Shown: positions 23,201 to 35,500 of the stretch, piece by piece
Numbering within the stretch: the first letter of the stretch is position 1
Layout of the letters: each line of letters starts with the position of its first letter
Origin: Tubiluchus corallicola
Taxonomy: Eukaryota; Priapulida; Priapulimorpha; Priapulimorphida; Tubiluchidae
Assembly: GCA_030141605.1 (NCBI GenBank)
Contig: JAQGDQ010000112.1
Coordinates: forward strand, 376,501-440,500
Length of the DNA stretch: 64,000 bases
Direction: 5' to 3'
Position numbers and translations under genes: made by a program
Notes under the pieces: generated by a model
Databases searched by the model: none
Seen by the model: the letters and a program-made list of their open reading frames with translations, nothing else
What the model was told of the DNA's origin: nothing

Positions 23201-24660
23201 CCGCAGTAGGCAGTATAAAGAAACTTGACTGTAAATATTAATCAGTAATTATATGATTTCTTTTAAGCACAATTTCTCAAATAAAATTATTGCTATTCCT
23301 CTTGGTGAAAAAGGCCAATTTTAATCCCATTTCTCACGATTTGACTCATACGTTTACTGTTACAGGTGTGGCAATATCTGCACATAAATCAGTGACGACA
23401 GCGATTTACTCATTTCTCAGATGTACAGAACCAGTTGACTACCTTGCAGAATTAGATGTAAGCTCAATAAAATTGCATTCTGTATGACATTAGCTGTTTT
23501 TGCTACCGAGTGGCGGATCTAGGAATCTGATGGTGTGTTCAAAGTGAAACTAGCAGCCCCTTGGAAGACGAACACAGGATTAGGGTCTTTTGAGCTGTGG
23601 GGGTGAGCAGGTCGATTTCGAATTTGTAACTTTCAAACTTCAGTCAAACCGAATTTCGAGATTTTCAAATCTGAATTGAATTTAATTCTAAAGATTTTCA
23701 AATAAGTTTCAATTTACTAATATATGATTTTACAAAGGTCATGCATATTACTTGATTTTGCTCTGCAATAAAAACACTAATAATTCGTTTAAAAATTGCG
23801 CAGAGAAATTGCAGCAAAATTGTGCTGAATGCATGATGTTTCAAGCGCTTCAGTGATACAGAATGTATGTAGTTTAAATATTTGATTATTCAAATCTATA
23901 ATTTTGGGTTAGAATCAAATTCAAAGTAAAAAGATTCGTTCAAATCGAATTCGAACACTCGAACGTTTAATGCTCACCCCTCTTAAGTTCTATCATTAGG
24001 GTACAGGTGTCCCGTTCACAAATGCATTTTGCTGGATTTAGCCCATTTTAAAGACTTATTAAACATACTTGCAAAATAAATTTAATAAATTGTCTATTAA
24101 ATTATTTAAACATTTGTGTTTGAATATGTAAATATTAATCAGTTGCTAATTGACTACCTGTAATGTTATGCTTATTGAATAGTGAGTTAGTAGCTGCATT
24201 GCAATAAATAGTTACATTTTTATGTTTAATAAATTAGCAATACATAAATATAAGGAATAAAACTTCAGAAATGACTGATTTCTATTGGCCAAGAAATAGA
24301 ATTATTTAATTAGATGTTTCCTTGCCGAATTTACTTTCTTTCTTATATGGAAGGCGCGACTAAATTTAAAAATATTAATTGGAATGCATTGTCGGCTTTA
24401 CGTGAAAACTCACCATTTTACTAAACGTAAATCAACTGCTTCTGTTTCTTTTTCAGAAAGATAACCCATTTTCGAGAACAATACTTTATGCCATATCACT
24501 AGGTGGCGACACCGACACAATTGCATCAATGGCAGGAGCAATTGCCGGAGCATATTATGGGATAGAATCTGTCCCAAAGGTTTGGCAAGAAAAATGTGAA
24601 GGTGTGAAAGATGCAAAGAGACAAGCAAAACAATTGTATGAAATTGCGTCATCTGTTTAA
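17197..24660 (+). CDS. ADPRS: ADP-ribosylhydrolase 3 (ARH3/ADPRS), tandem copy 2
   Basis: Exons: 17197-17437, 19439-19538, 20998-21217, 21552-21709, 22635-22765, 23366-23457, 24457-24660, giving 381 residues. Intron positions and phases are identical to copy 1. By hand count, exon 4 matches copy 1 at about 149 of 158 bases and the last exon at about 187 of 204, so the duplication is fairly recent. The metal and catalytic residues are present: E56 (GNPFE, where copy 1 has GAPFE), D88/D89 in FTDDTAM, and D332/D334/T335 in GGDTDTI. The tyrosine before TDD is replaced by phenylalanine. The N-terminus has two KCFSG motifs, against one in copy 1. An in-frame ATG at 17137 would add 20 residues, but 17197 has the start context shared with copy 1. 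An AATAAA lies at about 25082. Confidence 0.92.
17920..18660. mobile_element. GC-richer dispersed element of unknown type in intron 1 of ARH3 copy 2
   Basis: Right after a TATATA tract (about 17930-17944), composition changes sharply from AT-rich to clearly GC-richer until about 18490. This part includes GACGACGGCACC, GGGACGAACGGGGGG and GGTGTTTTCCCGGACCC. It also holds a GCAGTTTTCGCTTAGAAAACTGC-like hairpin at 18440-18462. No long ORF is present. The 3' part (18555-18655) recurs in intron 2 of copy 1. The compositional break suggests an inserted element, but no ends or target duplication are clear. Confidence 0.45.
19836..20310. repeat. Inverted-repeat element in intron 2 of ARH3 copy 2
   Basis: CTAGTAAGTCCACTT at about 19837-19851 is the exact reverse complement of 20295-20309, with weaker similarity further in. 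CTAGTAAGTCC also recurs in direct orientation at about 20096. The roughly 470-bp span has no convincing ORF. It is probably a MITE or foldback element. Confidence 0.5.
22348..22455. repeat. Repeat shared with 9379-9470
   Basis: Contains the same CCAACTCATTACCCGCAATG core as the copy in intron 2 of ARH3 copy 1, but lies in intron 4 of copy 2. Confidence 0.6.
23148..23231. mobile_element. 84-bp pogo-like MITE
   Basis: The ends are CAGTCAAACCTGG and (reverse complement) CAGTCAAGTTTCTTTATAC, flanked on both sides by TA (23146-23147 and 23232-23233). The core AATGCCAAACTCGCTT is shared with the element at 26656-26833. CAGTCAA ends with TA duplication fit the Tc1/mariner-pogo superfamily. Confidence 0.65.
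23600..23980. mobile_element. Inverted-repeat element with GGGGTGAGCA ends
   Basis: GGGGTGAGCA at 23600-23609 and TGCTCACCCC at 23971-23980 are exact inverted repeats. Inward, both ends are rich in TTCGAATT-like palindromes. The 381-bp span is noncoding and lies in intron 6 of ARH3 copy 2. No clear target duplication is seen. A hAT-like MITE is possible. Confidence 0.5.
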
Positions 24661-26655
24661 GTGACTAACACGTCGAAGACACTTGGCCGATGTTTGGGCA
24701 ACCGTAATGATAAGAAATGTTGTACTCTGTTATACTAAACACAAAAAATAGAACGACAATTTAAAGTGAATATCGATGGTGTTTTCAAAGTTTAGGCAGA
24801 GAAAAGATATTTACTTTTTTTGTAAACCAATGAGGTGATTTTTTGAGGCAAAGAACTGCTGCTTAGTTTTGGACAATCATAAACTACTGTTCACCAAGCT
24901 TAAAGAAGAACACCTGGTTTTAGTGTTGTGCTATGAATGCACAAATTCTGGACATTCCGGGGAGTACAATTCATGCATGGTGCAACTGTTATTCGGACAG
25001 TGTTTACTGTATTTGTATATTGATCATGGTGGTTCATTGGAGACCTTGACAGCAGTAATTGATCACTGTGCAGACTCATGCAATAAAGTAAAATGAGATT
25101 GACCGTATTTAGAATGTTAAAACTTAAAAGTCTAATGTAATAAATTATAGTTGAATTTTCAGTGTTGCATTTACCATAATCTATTGATTTTATCAATTTT
25201 TAATCACACGTTATAGTTCTTTTGTTTGATCATTTTCTTGTGAAGGTAATTCACTGTAAATTCAAATACTGACAATGCGACAGGCAAGAAGGAACTTAAT
25301 ACGGTGATGACAATTAGTTTTGTTCACAAACTTCGCCTGCATCGTAGAGATGAAAAGACATGCTTGCTTGTAAAATCTTTGAGTTTGTTTGGAGAAACAT
25401 ACAAATAACTTTTTAGTTCGTTAAATTCCTCAGTCGCACTGCAGTCATTTCATGGAAACTAGTGACTTTACCATTAATCAGAAAATGTAGTGCCCTTTGT
25501 AAAAAGCCATATGGCTTCTACGGGGCAAGTAATAGTAAAATGGCATGCCTCAATACTTTTACATGTATTAGGTAAAAAAAACAGTGCTGCAGTGTATCAA
25601 TGAAGATACTTGATATGTTGATGCCTGTTTTATAAGTCATTGGTTTCATAAGGCAAGACAAGAAGTAGAGCCCTTTCACAAAATCTACTGTGAATGCAGT
25701 AGGTTTTAAATAATCTTGATGTGGACAGAGTTGCTAGAACAATAGTTGTACAAGAAAACAACAGTTAAAGAAAAAGAAAAAACAAAGACATTTGGTCTTT
25801 TTTTTAATTTTGTCCAATTCTGTTTTAAATCAACTGACTCAGCTTTCACAAGCAAAAGTTGAGCAAAGTGAATGAGTCACTCTTATGTTTACCAAAACCC
25901 ATTGAATTTTTAATCTAAGTTGTAGCTCTATTTATCTGGCCATTTTTAATGTAATTCAAGTTCAAATGCTGACGACTTTCGCTTGTACAACATTTGCAGT
26001 GCATTAAATTAAACCAGTAGCACATTGCGTTGAATGAACAATTTTGGTAAATTACCAACGTCTGCAATGCTGATAAGGATTCCCATTTAGACTTTATCCC
26101 AACCAACACAAAATAGAGAACTAGTAATTGCCAGCATTACTGATCAATTATCTCAGCCCATTATTGTTCTGCCTGATTGTATAAAGACAGTACTTAGCTG
26201 CTTTGAGAGTCTACTAGCAGTCACGTTAATGGTTAATTACAATTCAACAACAAGGCAATCAGTCGCACATATGTATTGATTGAGCAGCAGGAGTGAATTC
26301 AAGTTCCTCCGTGAAATTGTTTACTTAGCCGTTATGGAGAGCTAAATACAGACCTCCCTTTCAAGTGGCCTTAGAAATTTTCTGATCGCCAGTTTACACT
26401 TGCGTACAGACATTTCGCGCCTACCGGAATTACATGTTAGTAGAAGTTTTACATTAAAAACTGTTGTTTTTTGACTACAGATAATGCAGTCGATTGCTGA
26501 AAATATCACCAAAGTGAAGATTCAGTTCTACTGAAACAAAACTGGTTATTGCAAAACATAAATCTTAAAACTTTTTGGATTTCAGTTTCATTGAAATCCA
26601 CCAATTTTTACGTTTTGTGAGACTGTTACGACTTATGAGCCTTTTTATGCAAATA
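24661..26655. other. 3' flank of ARH3 copy 2 and intergenic DNA
   Basis: No gene recognised. A 75-codon + ORF at 24869-25096 probably lies in the 3'UTR (AATAAA at about 25082) and matches no family I know. The rest is AT-rich unique-looking sequence. Confidence 0.55.
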
Positions 26656-26833
26656 TAGTCAAACATCATTATAACGCACTCTTTTATAATAGCAGACTCG
26701 CTTAACACCCATATTTTTGGCAAACCAAAATGTCTATATTTGCATAGACAAGTATGCACCTCGTTATAATGCCAAACTCGCTTAATACCAATATTTTTGC
26801 AGTCCCAAAGTAAGCGGTATAGAGATTCAACTA
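26656..26833. mobile_element. 178-bp pogo-like MITE
   Basis: The left end TAGTCAAACATCATTATAAC and the right end (reverse complement) TAGTTGAATCTCTATACCGC are imperfect inverted repeats flanked by TA. It shares AATGCCAAACTCGCTT with the 84-bp element at 23148, so both belong to one family. Confidence 0.6.
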
Positions 26834-26837
26834 TAAT

Positions 26838-27179
26838 CAGGGCCGAATTATAACCTTTTGGGACCCCTAGGGTAATTAAATTATGAGACTCCCTCAGACG
26901 AAGCCACCCTCAAACATATATTTTAGTAATGTTTACATAGCATGAATTAAACTTATTCTTTAAATAAACTAGAACAGGTATCTTTTGTAGGCCAATAAAG
27001 ATATTTTTAAGAAATGCCACTATTTTACTACTTATTGCAAACTAAATAAGCACATATTTCAACACAAGCATCGTGTGAAAAACAGACTTTACCAAATTTT
27101 ACTAAACCTTGAGCTCCACCCCCACCCCCACCCAAGATTGAGGGCCCTAGGCTCCAGCCTATAGAATAATCCAGAAATG
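26838..27179. mobile_element. 342-bp hAT-like MITE
   Basis: Starts CAGGGCCGAATTATAACC. Near the right end GGCCCTAGGCTCCAGCC and AATAATCCAG form the loosely inverted counterpart. Flanking 8-mers ACTATAAT (26830-26837) and ACTGTAAT (27180-27187) match at 7 of 8 positions, the duplication length of hAT elements. It abuts the pogo-like MITE on its left. It contains a (CCCCCA)n-like run at about 27118-27132. Confidence 0.55.
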
Positions 27180-27842
27180 ACTGTAATATAGGAAAAATCG
27201 TCTCATAATACATGTAAATGTGAGAGACACTATTATTCTAAAAAGAAAGCAAAATTTATTTAGCTATGATTTTACAAAGAGACCAAGCTCGCTGTGATCC
27301 TGTATCACCGATATGAAATATAATACTCGTTAAAATAATAATGCCTCAAAAAATGCATTATTTATATGAGTACATGACATGAAAATATACAAGTCTTCAC
27401 AAAACTGTGCATTGGTACCATTATTCTTTTTGACATGTTCAATTGTGCACTATGCAAATTTATCACATTGAGAGATTCGTAACACCGCATATAATACGTT
27501 TTTAAGGTTTATAAATATCTTCTAAATCTCTGTAGTGTGTCATGTTTTAAAAATTTCATGTCATGATCAAACAATTCTCACATTCGTTGAACTGATATTT
27601 CAAAGAAAAAATACATTGCATGAGTGTACGATATTTGCCATGGTACAGAAATTTTTAATTTTAGCCAGTGACATTACAGGAAACACCGGCTAAGTACAGC
27701 AAACAGCACAATGCAATACGTAATACAGAAGAGTAAAGTACAATACAATACAATAAGCTTCCAGGCCAATTTTATCTTGGTCTGTCAGCTGGAATGTAGC
27801 TACACATAAATGCTCTATTTTTCCTTGCTTGTTGGGACAATA

Positions 27843-28297
27843 CAGTCAACCTCGGGTATAAGGGACCACTAACACTGGTCCCAATTTTTTGTAACGTTTT
27901 TCCTTATAAAAATCTTCGTATATAAGGTACTCGGATATAAGGGACTTTCGGTTATAAGAGACGATATCTTCAAGTCTCAAGTAATAGAAACACAGGTAAA
28001 TTACCTCGCATATAAGGGACCACATGATCAAAGCGAAATTGATCAATTTTTAGCCTCAATTTTTCGCAAACTCGGCCTTCGAACAGCTCGGTTTCCGCGG
28101 TCACATGCATCGCATCACTGAACGAGCTTCCTACATACCGTTTGCACTGAATGTGTAGCAATGATCGACAAAAAAAAGGGTAAACGTACATGTCTAGATA
28201 CACCCTCGGTCTGACTCAACTTCGGCTATAAGGGACATCGGATATGAGGGACAATTTTTTCTGGTCCAGAGGTGTCCCTTATATCTGAGGTTGACTG
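27843..28297. mobile_element. 455-bp pogo/Tigger-like MITE with near-perfect TIRs and TA duplication
   Basis: Left CAGTCAACCTCGGGTATAAG and the reverse complement of the right end CAGTCAACCTCAGATATAAG are followed by GGGAC on both sides. This is an inverted repeat of about 25 bp with two mismatches. TA flanks both sides (27841-27842 and 28298-28299). The TATAAGGGAC motif is repeated several times inside. There is no transposase ORF. This is the best-preserved pogo-like element in the window. Confidence 0.8.
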
Positions 28298-28299
28298 TA

Positions 28300-30301
28300 C
28301 AACCAAAATGTCACAATGATTCATACAAAGTAAAAATTAAGCGACACTATCTTCACAGGTAACGTAACACGAACAGACTGCTACATAAACAAACCAAGAG
28401 CATTCAAAATGATGTAAAAATTCAGATCTGCAAGTAGTAAAAGGTATAAACTATCTAAAAAATTTTCTATACTAACTTTATGTCGTACTACACTTCATAT
28501 CAGACTTTACTATTTATTTACCATTTGATTCATGTATTTTTAGAGTGTTTCAGACAATACAGACATGATAGTATGATGTAACTTTTTTTGCACTTGGTTG
28601 CTGCTGAACAAAATTACATTATTACAAACTCAATTTTAATATTTTTGGTGCAAACTTGCAACTTAATACCAGGATTAATGTAAGTGGAATTTTTCTTGTC
28701 GCAGTTCAAAAATACGTACATTTTCTTGCACTAACTCATGACAAGCAAGTTGAAACATGAAAAATGATCAGTAAATTACAATCACATCTTCTCAATTTGG
28801 TCCAATCTTGAAATAATGTATGTGACATTATATATTTCCTTTCTTATGACCATTAACATGTAAATATTTACCTATACTACAGTATTAAAAAACATAACAG
28901 CAAAATAAAAATACTTGTGCCTAATTAATAATATATTCATTGTAAATCTCTACTTAAACTCTAAAATTAAAAAACATAATAATCAAAAACACTCAATTTA
29001 ATACTAATTATTAATGATCATTGTAGTTACATATTGTATCTCTACCTAAGCTATTAACATTAAATTTAAAAAACGATAATTACAACAATAAAAGTGAAAC
29101 AAAAGGACAACTGGCCATCTAACAATAGCTGCTACTAATTACAATCACTTCTGCATTTTTAATTTAACGTAAGTTCATTTTTAAATACGTTTTAATTTCA
29201 TTTTTAACAAGCTTCTAAAAGACGGTTCATATGTAATTACACACTTTGTACATTTAATTTGGACATTATGCTCCGGTCAATTTTACTAATGCCCACCAAG
29301 TTATAACAGACTAAGCACGCTGGATGTAAAAATATTAAAAAAAACTGTGTGATATATTTCGATAGATACCCACACAATATAAAATGTGCACAAATTTTGT
29401 TTACAATTCAGTATTAATAAAAGTTAAAAAACAAAAGTGCACATTTATCATGGAATCAGCTTATTATGCACTTCAGGGGAATGCAAGACAAAATTCAGCA
29501 TTTATTGACAGAATCTACTTAAAATAACAGTCGGTTGTGGCAAGACCAGATCCTTCCTCATCATCAAAGGCAACCCTCTAAATAGCAGAGGTGACCAATG
29601 TACATACATCCTACAATTGCAAGGTGAACAGCGAGAATGCCGATTCAATATGGGTCAGAAATGGCTCATACGACTATGAAATCTGAGTGGTCGCAAGCCA
29701 TTTTTGTGAAGCATAATTGCTTGACCACTCAGCTATTCAATATCCTGCTTTAATCAAAGGTTCTGAATGTAAAGCACTGGTCCAGAAAAAGTTAAATGGG
29801 ACCCAGTTTAAATTAATTCAGGTTTCAGGTAAATTAATACTATGTTTCTGATATATTTTTCGGAGGCCTTACGTAACCTTTGTTACCTTTGTAACCAAAG
29901 AGTTATTATTAAGTTATCAAGAACAATAATTTAATTCTTAATTAGCCAGCCAAGTCCTTTCATTATTAGTTTTCTTTACTTTTCTAGCAAAGTCTGACAC
30001 TAAGCCATGAACTTTAGAAGTTCTGGTACAGTTAATATTCCAATTTTATGGCACAGTGGCTGGAACAAGCTCTCTAGCCTTATTGTCAATTGGCAGAACG
30101 AGTTTTCATCATGGACATTTATATTTAGCGACATCACGTTACATACAATAGATACGCCAATATTTTGGACAATATTTCAGGAAACGTATCTAAAACATTT
30201 GTAAAATTTTCTTAATATTTACAACTGGCCCAGCTACATGGAACAATAAAGCTCAAGAGATTCTATGTACAGGTCAAAACATAAACAAGGTAAAACCTCC
30301 T
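28300..30301. other. Probable 3'UTR and downstream DNA of the anosmin-like gene
   Basis: AT-rich and without a gene. Part is likely 3'UTR of the minus-strand gene ending at 30302. A hairpin-forming pair, CTGAGTGGTCGCAAGC at 29683-29698 and GCTTGACCACTCAG at 29719-29732, is the only clear structure I see. Confidence 0.5.
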
Positions 30302-32554
30302 TCACCTATATAAAAAATAAATAAACTTAAAAAAAACTAACAAAACAAATGTAAATATTATGCTGCAATTTTTGCCACACGATGATCCGGAATTCTGTGA
30401 GGAATTAACGACTTGCAAGTTATCACTGGATTTTGTAGGAGTCTGTAAGCTGCCATTTGTTTTAGGCTTGTTTATACTCCGGTTACTGCCTTGACTCTTT
30501 TTTCCTCCACTTCGACGGTAACTCCTCAATGTTGAAGACGGTGGCTTAACAGTTGTTTTATAATACTGCGGCTTTTCAAGTTTTGGTGTCATAAATTCCA
30601 GATGTGCCACATGACCTTGACCCACATCTGACACTGCTTGAACTTTAACGATGTAATCGGAAATTTCCTGTAAATCTCGGAGAACAACCTTCATATCACC
30701 TTTTCGAGGTACGATTTCCAACAGGCTGTCCAAAAACGATGGCTTTTTGCCATACATAACCCGATATAGAACAACGGGACGATCTGTGTGCGTAGGTGAA
30801 TCCCATGATATCTCAGCGGAAATTGTATTGTCTCTTATTATGATGGAGTGGGTAACATTGTCTGGTGCTGAAGGGACACCAGGAGGGGCCGTAGGACAAT
30901 CAGGCTTGACGTTCCCTACCACAATGACATCAAAACACGATGGTGTGTGAAACTGACGCTCCCTAACCACACTAGCAGCATGCGCTTTTGTAGTTGCCTG
31001 GATAGTAACTGTGTAACGGCAGTTGTATCTGAGATCATAGATTAGAAAAAAAGTTTCATGAGTAGTTCCTTGCAGTGGCCGATTAATTGCATTTTCACCA
31101 TTAGCAACTCTACCTAAACAAACGCCTGGTGCCCAGGTGAGCAGAAACTTGATCGCTCGGTCAGAAGCATCCTTGTCTCTGTTATAATCCCAAGCTATCT
31201 GTGCTCTCATCAGCCCATTTTCAAAATATGGCACCTCAATGGTGATGTTTTCCACTGGAGGTATCCCAGGATGCGAAAACAACAGCGTCCCTGAAAGTGG
31301 ACTTTGATCAGAATTAATGGAAGGAGTTGTAATGTCCACAGACGCTCTTTCGCCTCGAAGCCTGGAATCACCATACTGAGAGAATGCCTGAACCTGTATA
31401 AAATAATGTGTGTTTGGATCCAATGTTATCACATGTGACAACTTATCTGCTGCCACAGCTTTCTTATACTCAGTTAGCGATAGCAGCTTAGGAGTGACGC
31501 TACTGAGTCGCTTGCTCCAGTATATCTTATAGCGAACTATGGGAAGATCACTGTATGGTTCATTCCACCAAATAATTTGGCTGATCTTATCTCCAGAAAC
31601 AGTAGTATTACCCAAGGTGAGATTGTTTGGAGCTTCTGGAGGGCTGGGATCTTTAGATAAAGCAACTGGCCTGCATGATTCAGAGTAACCCCTAGTTCCA
31701 CTTTTCGTCACAGCAGCAACACGGAACTCATACCAATGACCAGGCAAGACGTATTTCAATATTTTTTGTAATCTCATGGTTGTCTTGCCAAGTTCCTCCC
31801 ACCGAGTGCTACGATGAACACTGTGATGCATCCCAATGTTCCATCTGCCCTCAATCACAAATATAATGGGATCCGATTCATTCAGATCACTTTTCACCTC
31901 CCAGTTCAGCACAATGGAAGCTCCAGACCGCCTTTCCATGGCCTGTACCTTGAAAGGAATGGGTGGCAAATCATCCAGTGCACCAACTGGGTCTTGACAT
32001 GTACGTCCACAACCATTGTCACAACACTTTCGACTAGAATCGCAGTCGCCATCAATATCACAAATTTTGACACACGCTGCAGCAAAACCAAATACTTCAT
32101 CTGGCGCTGGACAGTGCCCTGGCTTATATGTAGTGATGTTTTTCAAAAAACTGCATGACTGCAGGCATTGTTCTTTTAGTGGTACTTTTTTACAAGACAT
32201 TGTCGAACATTGCTGGTAGTCGTCAAAAGGTAAATCACACGGACTAATACACGAGTTGCATTGTCTATTCTCAGTGCATATCATACCATAGGACGTTGCT
32301 GTTTTAATACGCTGCACTGTACCATTGGGCATTTTCCTCTCAGATTCACTTAACTTCACATTTTCTCCCCTGACATCTAGACTGTCAGTAAAACACCGAG
32401 CTTGACATCTTGCCCCAATCAACATATCTGGCCTCTGGTCAGGAATGCCATCTAACCAAATCCATCCCCCAACACAAGAGCTCAACAACACAAATATTAA
32501 ACAAAACATAGACGAATAGCCACTTTTCATACAGCTCATCCTTCTCGCAAACAT
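30302..32554 (-). CDS. Anosmin-1-like protein (WAP domain plus four fibronectin III domains), single exon
   Basis: A continuous 750-codon frame. Residues about 12-29 form a hydrophobic signal peptide. A cysteine-rich region follows (about 50-134), then a whey-acidic-protein four-disulfide core with all eight cysteines (C148 to C186, including the adjacent pair C177-C178). Four fibronectin III repeats lie at about 195-300, 305-411, 433-538 and 560-657. This order is that of anosmin-1 (KAL1), an extracellular heparan-sulfate-binding protein that affects neuron migration, axon branching and FGF signalling. A Ser/Lys/Arg-rich linker (660-728) leads to a hydrophobic C-terminal tail (731-748), suggesting a GPI signal or membrane anchor. 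I see no intron in the coding region, unusual beside the intron-rich neighbours. It is divergent from ARH3 copy 3. Confidence 0.88.
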   Translation of the reverse strand: MFARRMSCMKSGYSSMFCLIFVLLSSCVGGWIWLDGIPDQRPDMLIGARCQARCFTDSLDVRGENVKLSESERKMPNGTVQRIKTATSYGMICTENRQCNSCISPCDLPFDDYQQCSTMSCKKVPLKEQCLQSCSFLKNITTYKPGHCPAPDEVFGFAAACVKICDIDGDCDSSRKCCDNGCGRTCQDPVGALDDLPPIPFKVQAMERRSGASIVLNWEVKSDLNESDPIIFVIEGRWNIGMHHSVHRSTRWEELGKTTMRLQKILKYVLPGHWYEFRVAAVTKSGTRGYSESCRPVALSKDPSPPEAPNNLTLGNTTVSGDKISQIIWWNEPYSDLPIVRYKIYWSKRLSSVTPKLLSLTEYKKAVAADKLSHVITLDPNTHYFIQVQAFSQYGDSRLRGERASVDITTPSINSDQSPLSGTLLFSHPGIPPVENITIEVPYFENGLMRAQIAWDYNRDKDASDRAIKFLLTWAPGVCLGRVANGENAINRPLQGTTHETFFLIYDLRYNCRYTVTIQATTKAHAASVVRERQFHTPSCFDVIVVGNVKPDCPTAPPGVPSAPDNVTHSIIIRDNTISAEISWDSPTHTDRPVVLYRVMYGKKPSFLDSLLEIVPRKGDMKVVLRDLQEISDYIVKVQAVSDVGQGHVAHLEFMTPKLEKPQYYKTTVKPPSSTLRSYRRSGGKKSQGSNRSINKPKTNGSLQTPTKSSDNLQVVNSSQNSGSSCGKNCSIIFTFVLLVFFKFIYFLYR

Positions 32555-35500
32555 TTCACAAAATTTAAAGCCTGAGCGAAAACGTGGCCTTGCTCATATC
32601 AGGCGAAGTTAAATTGTGAAAGCACAATTATGCAAGTTTGGCTCTAATACATTCTACTTAAATGTATAACTTGTCTACGAATAACAAGTCACATAACCAT
32701 TACAAAATTTGACAAGCAGCGACTCGGTCGGATCACAAATACAACGATACACTACTTTTCTTGGCGTGATCAATGTGTTTATCAATACAATAAGATGCCA
32801 GCAGGAAAAAGCCATTACTACGCTAACTCAACGATTATTCTGCTGTTGGTTGAAGGTTGTCACTCTGCACCGTCCAGGCCATAATGATGAATCATGACAG
32901 GAAAATAAACAGATGATAAAATTCGATAATTTTCTCACCGTGAAGATCGTTAAACATCCTGCGCGACGCAACGCACCAACCATATGCCAAATACCTACGA
33001 GATGAACATCGAAATCGGCGAGATCCAATCTAAAAATGATGGTGCCAGATACTAATCATAGATAACATCTGGGAAGCTTAACAGCCTGATGGGAGACCTA
33101 ATATGATCTAATCTGCAACAAGTTATATACCTACCAGTGAATGATAATAATGTGTACGTGACGTACGCGATCCACATGCTTAATGAAAAGAAATCAACCT
33201 TTATTCACTCCCTCAAGTATTCATAATGTAGTGCATGCCAGCAGCGTAAACTGGAGCAATCACGTTACTGTAACTTGTTCTTTATTGCAAATATTCCTGA
33301 ATATTGATAAGAGTTGAGTAATAATTCAATTTCTAAACAATATTAATGGGCTTGTGATCGAGCTTTATGAAAAGTCATGAATTACTCAATATAGTGCAGT
33401 ATATCTGTTTTTTTTTCTTGTTTATTGTTTGGTAAAGCTGAACTAATTGATAGGAACGTACTGTACGTGCGTGCCAATTTCAACAGAGGACACTATCCTA
33501 ACGCTTCCAATGTTTCCACCCATTATTGATGCAATGTTTGATCTTCAACTCTTTTGCGTGATCTCGGGAAAACAACTGGGCGTGATTGGGCTTTTCTAGC
33601 TGTCTTGAAAACCTAATTAACTGCACCATTGTCTGCAACGGCCACACCACTCATAATACAGCTGCATTATTATTTGATATTGTTGCGTTGTTGTTGTCGT
33701 CGACTTCATTATTATTACTTTATTTATTAAAATAAAAAATTGTTGCTGCTCAGCAACTTTCCATCTTCGTGGAAAATAGCTTCAGTTAACCTCAAGTTTT
33801 TCCACACAAATTATACGTGCGATAACAGTGCACAGGACTTGTGATAATACCCATGCGATTAAACCCATAAATTATCATTATAGCCTCATAATTTTGTACC
33901 ATTACCATTTTTTAGTCCATCCGTCAGTTCGCATGGTGTCCAAATCCCTTCTATATCCCAGGAAATGATTCATTTTGAAAAGATTCTTTGTAAAACTTGA
34001 AAACTATAAAGTTATTAATTTAGGAATTAATTCTGAAAGGTAATCTTAAGATACCAGAATCAATAATAATGTGTACAAACTTATTGAGTTGTGTAAAAAT
34101 TTTGATGTGCACATTTAAAATGGAACATTGAGAAATGATACTTTTGTAGAAATGAAAACTTGTAAAGATGCTAACGTTGTGGATTAAGTTATAGCCTCTC
34201 CAATCTTAATGCCTGCAATTACAGGAAGTTTGAAGTGCAGTATTTCAATGAAGTATTAACAGATATTCATTACCCTATTGCTTTTGAAATTAATTTAAAT
34301 TTTATGTTTTTAAAGAAAAATTGCATGGTAATGATAATATTCAAGAAGAAGAATATTTGTGCATAACAATACATTAAGTGAAGAAAAGACGAAACAGATC
34401 AATTTAGAAGAAACTTTTGCATAGATAAAACTAACAGCATGGTAGAAAAAAATTGCTGGCCGAAAATGCCAATGCTGAAGATCTGAGGGCAACGTTGATA
34501 ACCGTGTTTTTTAAATTAATGAAATGTTTTCTGACTGTGCCAAATCAGCTGATTTGATAAAAAATAAGAAGCCTTAAAAATCAGTTAAAAAAGACAAATA
34601 AACCACTGACTAAAAAAAAACTGCAAATAAAATTTTTTGGAAGTTAAGAAAAGATTTTAATTCTAAAACCAAAAATCCAAAAGAATACTAGGCAAGTAGT
34701 TAAATATATTGTGCCAAGCACAAACATTGACTCACTCATAACTATGGTCGAATGCTGTAAGAAGGACTGAGCGACAAAGCTGTTTGCCCTAATTTTCATT
34801 TTGTCCTCCTATCTCGGCTCCTTAAAAGTGCCAGGTTTTTAAAAATCACGGGTGCTCGTTTACCTATAATGCCTATAATTACCTGTGAAGAAACTGAATT
34901 AAACTCAAGGCCCTACAGGAGGAATTGAGTAATATTTAAAAAAACTAATCAATGTCCACTGCCTTTGACCCTTTGACCTTCACCATGCCACTGTTTGTGC
35001 TCCACCTCAGGCGTCTATAACCTATCAAGTGACTAACCAACCCATTGACTCTATATAGGTATCATCCTGCATCTTCTTAGAGTGTTCAAGGGCAATGTGT
35101 GCATGCTTCAGTGACGCTTTTAGCGACTTTTTCGAAATGGCCTGTGAGAACTTCAATATTAATGCAAATTAAAATAACTCCATTTTCTGATACATTTTTA
35201 AAAATACTGTAAAGATGCTATGTTTGATGCAGCCACATCTGACTGCATGCATGGTATTTACAGAAATCAGTTCTAACCAAAAATTTTTATAGCAGCATAA
35301 GGGAAGCTACATAACTTGGCTATAAAAAGATGGAAAAATCTCTAAAACAGGATACACTTGGGTTTAAAATCCATCTCATCCAAAACAACACAGGCAGTGA
35401 GGAGATACATACATGTATATGTACAGAAACAAAATTTTTGATGCACCTAGGGATATATCTATTATGCGATTTGCTGGTTTCCAAACTGAGCCATCGAGCC

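Noticed and set aside
24869-25096. 75-codon Cys-containing ORF downstream of ARH3 copy 2
   Set aside because: Overlaps the probable 3'UTR and poly(A) signal; no known motif. I could not support it as a gene.
34330-34700. Possible transposase or gene fragment between anosmin-like and ARH3 copy 3 genes
   Set aside because: Only broken lysine-rich fragments, no motif I can name.
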